Shown: positions 60,762 to 64,000 of the stretch, piece by piece | Layout of the letters: each line of letters opens with the position of its first letter | Numbering within the stretch: position 1 is the first letter of the stretch | Assembly (NCBI GenBank): GCA_026004415.1 | Contig: BPJC01000001.1 | Location: 245,712-309,711, forward strand | From: Patescibacteria group bacterium | Lineage (GTDB): Bacteria > Patescibacteriota > Microgenomatia > UBA1406 > GWC2-37-13 | DNA length: 64,000 nucleotides | Direction: 5' to 3' | Position numbers and translations under genes: made by a program | Notes under the pieces: generated by a model | What the model saw: the letters and a program-made list of their open reading frames with translations, nothing else | Databases searched by the model: none | What the model was told of the DNA's origin: nothing

Positions 60762-61876
60762 CTTTAGTCTATGATTGGTTTGATAAAGAAGGTGGAGCTG
60801 AAAGACTGTTTAGGATCTTATTAAGAATTTTTCCTAAAGCAGATGTTTACACGAGCTATTGGGATTCTGATAAAATAACCTGGCTTAACAAAAGAATCGT
60901 TAAGCAGAGTTTTTTAAAAAATATACCTAAGTTTTTGCGTAACAGAAAACTTCTTACATTATTATACCCTTTTGCTTTTGAGAGTTTTGATTTTACAGGA
61001 TATGATCTGGTTATTTCAATGACAGCTTATTTTGCCAAAAGTGTAGTGACTAAACCTGAAACCAAGCATCTTTGTTATTTGTTTACACCGCCACGCTTTC
61101 TATGGAGATTTGAGGATCTTTATTTATCAAGACCAAACAAATTTCTGCTATTTCCGGCTTTATCTTATCTGCGTTCTTTTGATTATCTTTCAGCTTACAG
61201 ACCTGATAAATATATATTTTTATCAGACTTTGTAAAAAGACTTGCTCAAAATACTTATAAAACAACAGGTGAGGTTGTTTATCCTCCTTTTGACAAAACT
61301 TATTGGCAACAAGTCTTTGATGGTTACAAAAAAAACAAAAACAAGATAGCCAGCAGATTTAAATTAGCTGTCAGCAGGCCTTATTTTTTGTTTGTTGGAA
61401 GATTAGAACCTTACAAAAGGGTTGATCTTTTTTGCCAAGAGGCAAGATATTTTAATAACTGCAACTTTATCATTGTCGGAAAAGGATCTGAATATAAAAA
61501 ACTTCTAAAACATAAACTTGACAATCTTTTTTTTTACCAGGATCTAACCGATCAGGATTTAGCCTTTCTTTATTCAAATGCTTTGTTTACTGTTATGCCC
61601 CAATCTGAAGAGTTCGGTTACACAGCTTTGGAATCTGTTTTTTTTGAAACTCCTATAGTTACTTATAGAGAAAGTGCTCCGGCAGAGTATGCCAGGCGTT
61701 TTTCAATTATTTTTAATAAACAAACTGTGTCTGAGTTAAAAACAGCGCTTGAAATGAGTATTACATTATCATACAATCTTAAGATGACCATTAAAAAAAA
61801 TAAATCACAGTTTTTTAAACAATTTGAAATTGAACAATTTGTTAATAAGTTATTTAATATAATAAACCAACTATGA
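60743..61876 (+). CDS. Family 4 glycosyltransferase (WbaZ-like)
   Basis: A 377-residue GT-B enzyme. IALVYDWFDKEGGAERLFRIL opens it. YDLVISMTAYFAKSV and LCYLFTPPRFLWR are typical of mannosyltransferases of the WbaZ type. The C-terminal half has FVGRLEPYKRVDL and PQSEEFGYTALESVFFETPIV (E-x7-E). The following gene makes GDP-mannose, so a GDP-mannose donor is a reasonable inference. It overlaps tsaD by 19 nt and manC by 4 nt. Confidence 0.82.
   Translation: MEGKKIALVYDWFDKEGGAERLFRILLRIFPKADVYTSYWDSDKITWLNKRIVKQSFLKNIPKFLRNRKLLTLLYPFAFESFDFTGYDLVISMTAYFAKSVVTKPETKHLCYLFTPPRFLWRFEDLYLSRPNKFLLFPALSYLRSFDYLSAYRPDKYIFLSDFVKRLAQNTYKTTGEVVYPPFDKTYWQQVFDGYKKNKNKIASRFKLAVSRPYFLFVGRLEPYKRVDLFCQEARYFNNCNFIIVGKGSEYKKLLKHKLDNLFFYQDLTDQDLAFLYSNALFTVMPQSEEFGYTALESVFFETPIVTYRESAPAEYARRFSIIFNKQTVSELKTALEMSITLSYNLKMTIKKNKSQFFKQFEIEQFVNKLFNIINQL
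61858..61863 (+). promoter_or_regulatory. Candidate -10 box before manC
   Basis: TATAAT lies inside the end of the glycosyltransferase gene and ends 9 nt before the manC ATG. No good -35 at standard spacing. Confidence 0.3.
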
Positions 61877-62946
61877 AAGCAATAATCTTTGCCGGAGGCA
61901 CAGGGACAAGGTTGTGGCCTTTGTCTCGAAAAAAAAGTCCCAAACAGTTTGAAAAAATCATAGACGGACACTCAACTTTACAGATAATGGCTAATTTAGT
62001 CAAGCAAGTTACTAAACCTGACCAGATTTATATTTCAACCAGTTATTTATATGAACAAAATATTAAGGAACAACTGCCTGATGTTCCCAACCAAAACATA
62101 ATTATAGAACCTGTTAGAAAAGATACAGGACCTGCAGTTGCTTATGTCACCTATTTTTTATCGCAACTTAAACCCGATGATCCAATTGTAATTCTTTGGG
62201 GAGATCATGTTATTAAAAAACAGAAAAACTTTGCTAAAGCTCTTTTGAAGGCAGAATCAATTATAAAAGAAAACCCTGATCAACTTATTTTTATTGGTCA
62301 AAGGCCTAGATACCCTGCCACTACATTAGGCTGGATTAGAACAGGCAAAGTATTAGACTCTGCTGTTCCTTATTTATTAGAGTTTGAAAAGTTTGTTGAA
62401 AAACCTGATCAGACTACTGCAGAAAAATATATGGCAGAAGGCGATTATGCTTGGAATTTAGGTTATTTTGTAACTTCGCCGAGGTTTATAATGAATCTTG
62501 TTAAAAAATATGCTCGTGATATTTTTGATCTGGCGGTTAAGGCATACTCTGTGCATAAAGACTTTAATAAGTTTAGCAAGGTTTTTTCTGAAATGCCTGA
62601 GATCAGTATAGACTATGCTGTGTTAGAGAAACTTCCTTCGAAATCTGCTTATGTTATAGTAGAAGATTTAGGTTGGACAGATGTTGGCACTTGGGAGTCT
62701 TTAAAATCAGCTTTGGAAGATAGAACAGATGACAATGTGACATCAGGAGATGTTTTGCTTGAGGATTGCAAAGATACTTTAGTTTATAATTTTGCCAAAA
62801 ACAAACTGATAGTTGCTGTAGATCTTGAAGACATAGTAATTGTTGATGCCAATGACGCTTTGTTAGTGGCTAAAAAATCATCGGCTAGTAAAATCAAAAA
62901 TGTAGTTAAACTTTTATCAGAATCAAAGTACGACAAACTAACTTAA
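61873..62946 (+). CDS. manC: Mannose-1-phosphate guanylyltransferase
   Basis: A 357-residue enzyme that makes GDP-mannose from mannose-1-phosphate and GTP. The pyrophosphorylase signature is FAGGTGTRLWPLSRKKSPKQF. Further family text is WGDHVI, FVEKPDQTTAEKYM and WNLGYFV. It lacks the C-terminal phosphomannose isomerase domain of long ManC proteins, which is normal for the short form. It ends with a 4-nt overlap with the convergent nucleotidyltransferase gene. Confidence 0.92.
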   Translation: MKAIIFAGGTGTRLWPLSRKKSPKQFEKIIDGHSTLQIMANLVKQVTKPDQIYISTSYLYEQNIKEQLPDVPNQNIIIEPVRKDTGPAVAYVTYFLSQLKPDDPIVILWGDHVIKKQKNFAKALLKAESIIKENPDQLIFIGQRPRYPATTLGWIRTGKVLDSAVPYLLEFEKFVEKPDQTTAEKYMAEGDYAWNLGYFVTSPRFIMNLVKKYARDIFDLAVKAYSVHKDFNKFSKVFSEMPEISIDYAVLEKLPSKSAYVIVEDLGWTDVGTWESLKSALEDRTDDNVTSGDVLLEDCKDTLVYNFAKNKLIVAVDLEDIVIVDANDALLVAKKSSASKIKNVVKLLSESKYDKLT

Positions 62947-63695
62947 GATTCGCTTTTTTTGGCCTTTAAGATCATCTGTTCGGCTAGTTTTAATTGTTCT
63001 GGAGTGTTGACTCCATAACCAACTTCATTAAAGTCTACGCTGTAGTTTAAGACTTTAAAGTTGTCAGTTACAGCCAGTTTAACCAAATCTGTTAAGTAGT
63101 ACTCTCCGGTAACTGGCGAAGGCTTAATCTGAGGCAGATATTGTTTCAACAAGCCAGATTCTATTACATAAAAACCAGCATTAAGTTCTTTTATTTTTCT
63201 CTCTTGTGGGTTAGCATCTTTTTGTTCAACTATTGCAGTAACCTCTCCATTTGAGTTTCTTATTACCCTACCCCAACCTAAAGAATCTGGATTGTCATAG
63301 GTAACAGAAACCAAACTTAAACCACTATTGTGTGTCTTGTGAAAGCTGATTAAATCTTTAATTGTTTGTTTTTTATAATGCATCATATGGTCTCCATAAC
63401 CTATAAGCACAAGACTGTTTTCGTTCTCAATTAAAGGCAGAGCTTGTTTTACAGCATCTGCAGTTCCCAGCTGTTGGGCTTGATAAGCGTACTCTATGTC
63501 GTAGTTTTTTAAACACTGTTTTACTGATTCAGCATAAGCTCCTACAACAACAATTATTTTGTCTGAAATTTCAGCAATTTTTTCAACAGCATAAACAATC
63601 ATGGGTTTGCCAGCAATAGGCAAAGCAGTTTTGTTAATGTTCACAGAGTTCATTCTCGTGCCTTTGCCTCCTGCTAAAATAACTGTGTAAATCAT
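62943..63695 (-). CDS. Sugar nucleotidyltransferase (GlmU N-terminal-like)
   Basis: A 250-residue protein with the pyrophosphorylase motif LAGGKGTRMNS, the Lys in NKTALPIAGKPM, and GYGDHMMHY. The usual end of the fold is present (EVGYGVNTPEQL). The layout matches the uridylyltransferase half of GlmU (VNTPEQL is typical) but the left-handed beta-helix acetyltransferase domain is absent. It probably makes a UDP- or dTDP-sugar, most likely UDP-GlcNAc. An RmlA-like role is less likely. Confidence 0.8.
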   Translation of the reverse strand: MIYTVILAGGKGTRMNSVNINKTALPIAGKPMIVYAVEKIAEISDKIIVVVGAYAESVKQCLKNYDIEYAYQAQQLGTADAVKQALPLIENENSLVLIGYGDHMMHYKKQTIKDLISFHKTHNSGLSLVSVTYDNPDSLGWGRVIRNSNGEVTAIVEQKDANPQERKIKELNAGFYVIESGLLKQYLPQIKPSPVTGEYYLTDLVKLAVTDNFKVLNYSVDFNEVGYGVNTPEQLKLAEQMILKAKKSES

Positions 63696-63813
63696 TTTGA
63701 TTAAAACTTTAATTTTTTAAAATCTGCTTAAGATTTTATATATCTTTACAATATTTATATTACCAAAGATTTTTATCAAATGGCATTAGTACTGGAAAAA
63801 TTTTTTTCTTTAG
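63696..63813. other. 118-nt spacer near right edge
   Basis: AT-rich, with no ORF, tRNA or terminator I can support. It separates the nucleotidyltransferase start from the partial ORF on the same strand. Confidence 0.4.
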
Positions 63814-63999
63814 TCACAACTTTCTATTTATTATCTTTCTAATGATTGGAAGATTGTTTTTGTTATAAGGGTTTTCTGGAGAGCTTATTATTAGTACTTT
63901 GTATTTTTTCAATAGTATGTCAGATAGCGTCTCAGTATCTCTGCTGATTGCTCCACCAAATCCTTTTGTAAATAATGTGGTTAAGAATAATTTATTGTC
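63814..63999 (-). CDS. Partial ORF of unknown function, 5' end beyond the window
   Basis: A minus-strand frame open to the window edge gives 61 residues and a stop (TGA at 63816-63814). It reads like protein: TTLFTKGFGGAISRDTETLS, then DILLKKYKVLIISSPENPYN, ending IRKIINRKL. The text resembles the N-terminal Rossmann part of a GT4 glycosyltransferase, yet it ends in a stop. It could therefore be a truncated gene or the C-terminus of something else. Not enough is in the window to decide. Confidence 0.4.
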   Translation of the reverse strand, partial: DNKLFLTTLFTKGFGGAISRDTETLSDILLKKYKVLIISSPENPYNKNNLPIIRKIINRKL

Positions 64000-64000
64000 A

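Noticed and set aside
1..64000. CRISPR arrays, insertion sequences, prophage genes and rRNA genes
   Set aside because: I saw no regularly spaced repeats, no transposase or integrase motif, no phage structural gene and no rRNA sequence in the window.

Overview
The window is an AT-rich, densely packed bacterial chromosome segment. It most likely comes from the Candidate Phyla Radiation (Patescibacteria), and the surface-polysaccharide and glycosyltransferase content suggests Microgenomates, though less certainly. The sequence evidence is: no L30 gene between rpsE and rplO (a known hallmark of CPR bacteria); a short AlaS without its C-terminal domain; a MiaB-like enzyme without a TRAM domain; fused genes (TsaC-TsaE, adenylate kinase with a second P-loop kinase, ATP-grasp with retropepsin); many overlapping genes; and almost no recognisable Shine-Dalgarno sequences. 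TGA is used as an ordinary stop, so this is not one of the UGA-recoding CPR lineages.

Layout. 1-832: 3' part of a Nudix-like gene, then a GC-rich stretch with three inverted repeats and a probable gene fragment. 863-7833: a secreted Fn3-like protein on the minus strand, then a UvrD-type helicase fused to a Cas4/AddB-like nuclease and two membrane glycosyltransferases on the plus strand. 7838-13246 (minus): coiled-coil membrane protein, RadA, ArgS and a DUF763 protein. 13283-14224: PEGA/SH3 surface protein. 14232-21692 (minus): polyprenyl-phosphate sugar transferase with GtrA, UDP-glucose dehydrogenase, a GT-C membrane protein, LysS, DUF192, GreA and a ZIP transporter. 21804-21889: tRNA-Leu(UAG). 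21927-29375: YqeY, an M24 peptidase (minus), MiaB-like enzyme, RfbB, RfbD-like reductase, GlyA, a small membrane protein and a WecA-like phosphosugar transferase. 29372-31520 (minus): ATP-grasp/retropepsin fusion and a 7TM protein.

31878-49367 is one long plus-strand run: tuf with its own promoter and terminator, then the S10, spc and alpha ribosomal clusters ending in rplM-rpsI. The order is nearly canonical, but rpsS has moved to between rpsN and rpsH, and L30 is missing. rplP and rpmC, which are adjacent, each carry exactly one extra nucleotide and are frameshifted. They are the only core genes in the window that are not intact. Whether this is assembly error, mutation or frameshift/slippage expression is the main open question.

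49437-63695: a GT-C protein (minus), two glycosyltransferases, AlaS, two secreted or anchored unknown proteins, SecA, TsaC-TsaE fusion, TsaD, another glycosyltransferase, ManC, and a sugar nucleotidyltransferase (minus). A partial unknown ORF runs off the right edge.

How it fits together: translation genes (r-proteins, EF-Tu, IF-1, three aminoacyl-tRNA synthetases, t6A and ms2i6A-type tRNA modification) alternate with genes for sugar nucleotides (UDP-glucuronate, dTDP-rhamnose type, GDP-mannose) and for lipid-linked glycan assembly at the cell surface. Many genes have a TATAAT-like -10 box ending 4-11 nt before the ATG, which suggests widespread leaderless transcription.
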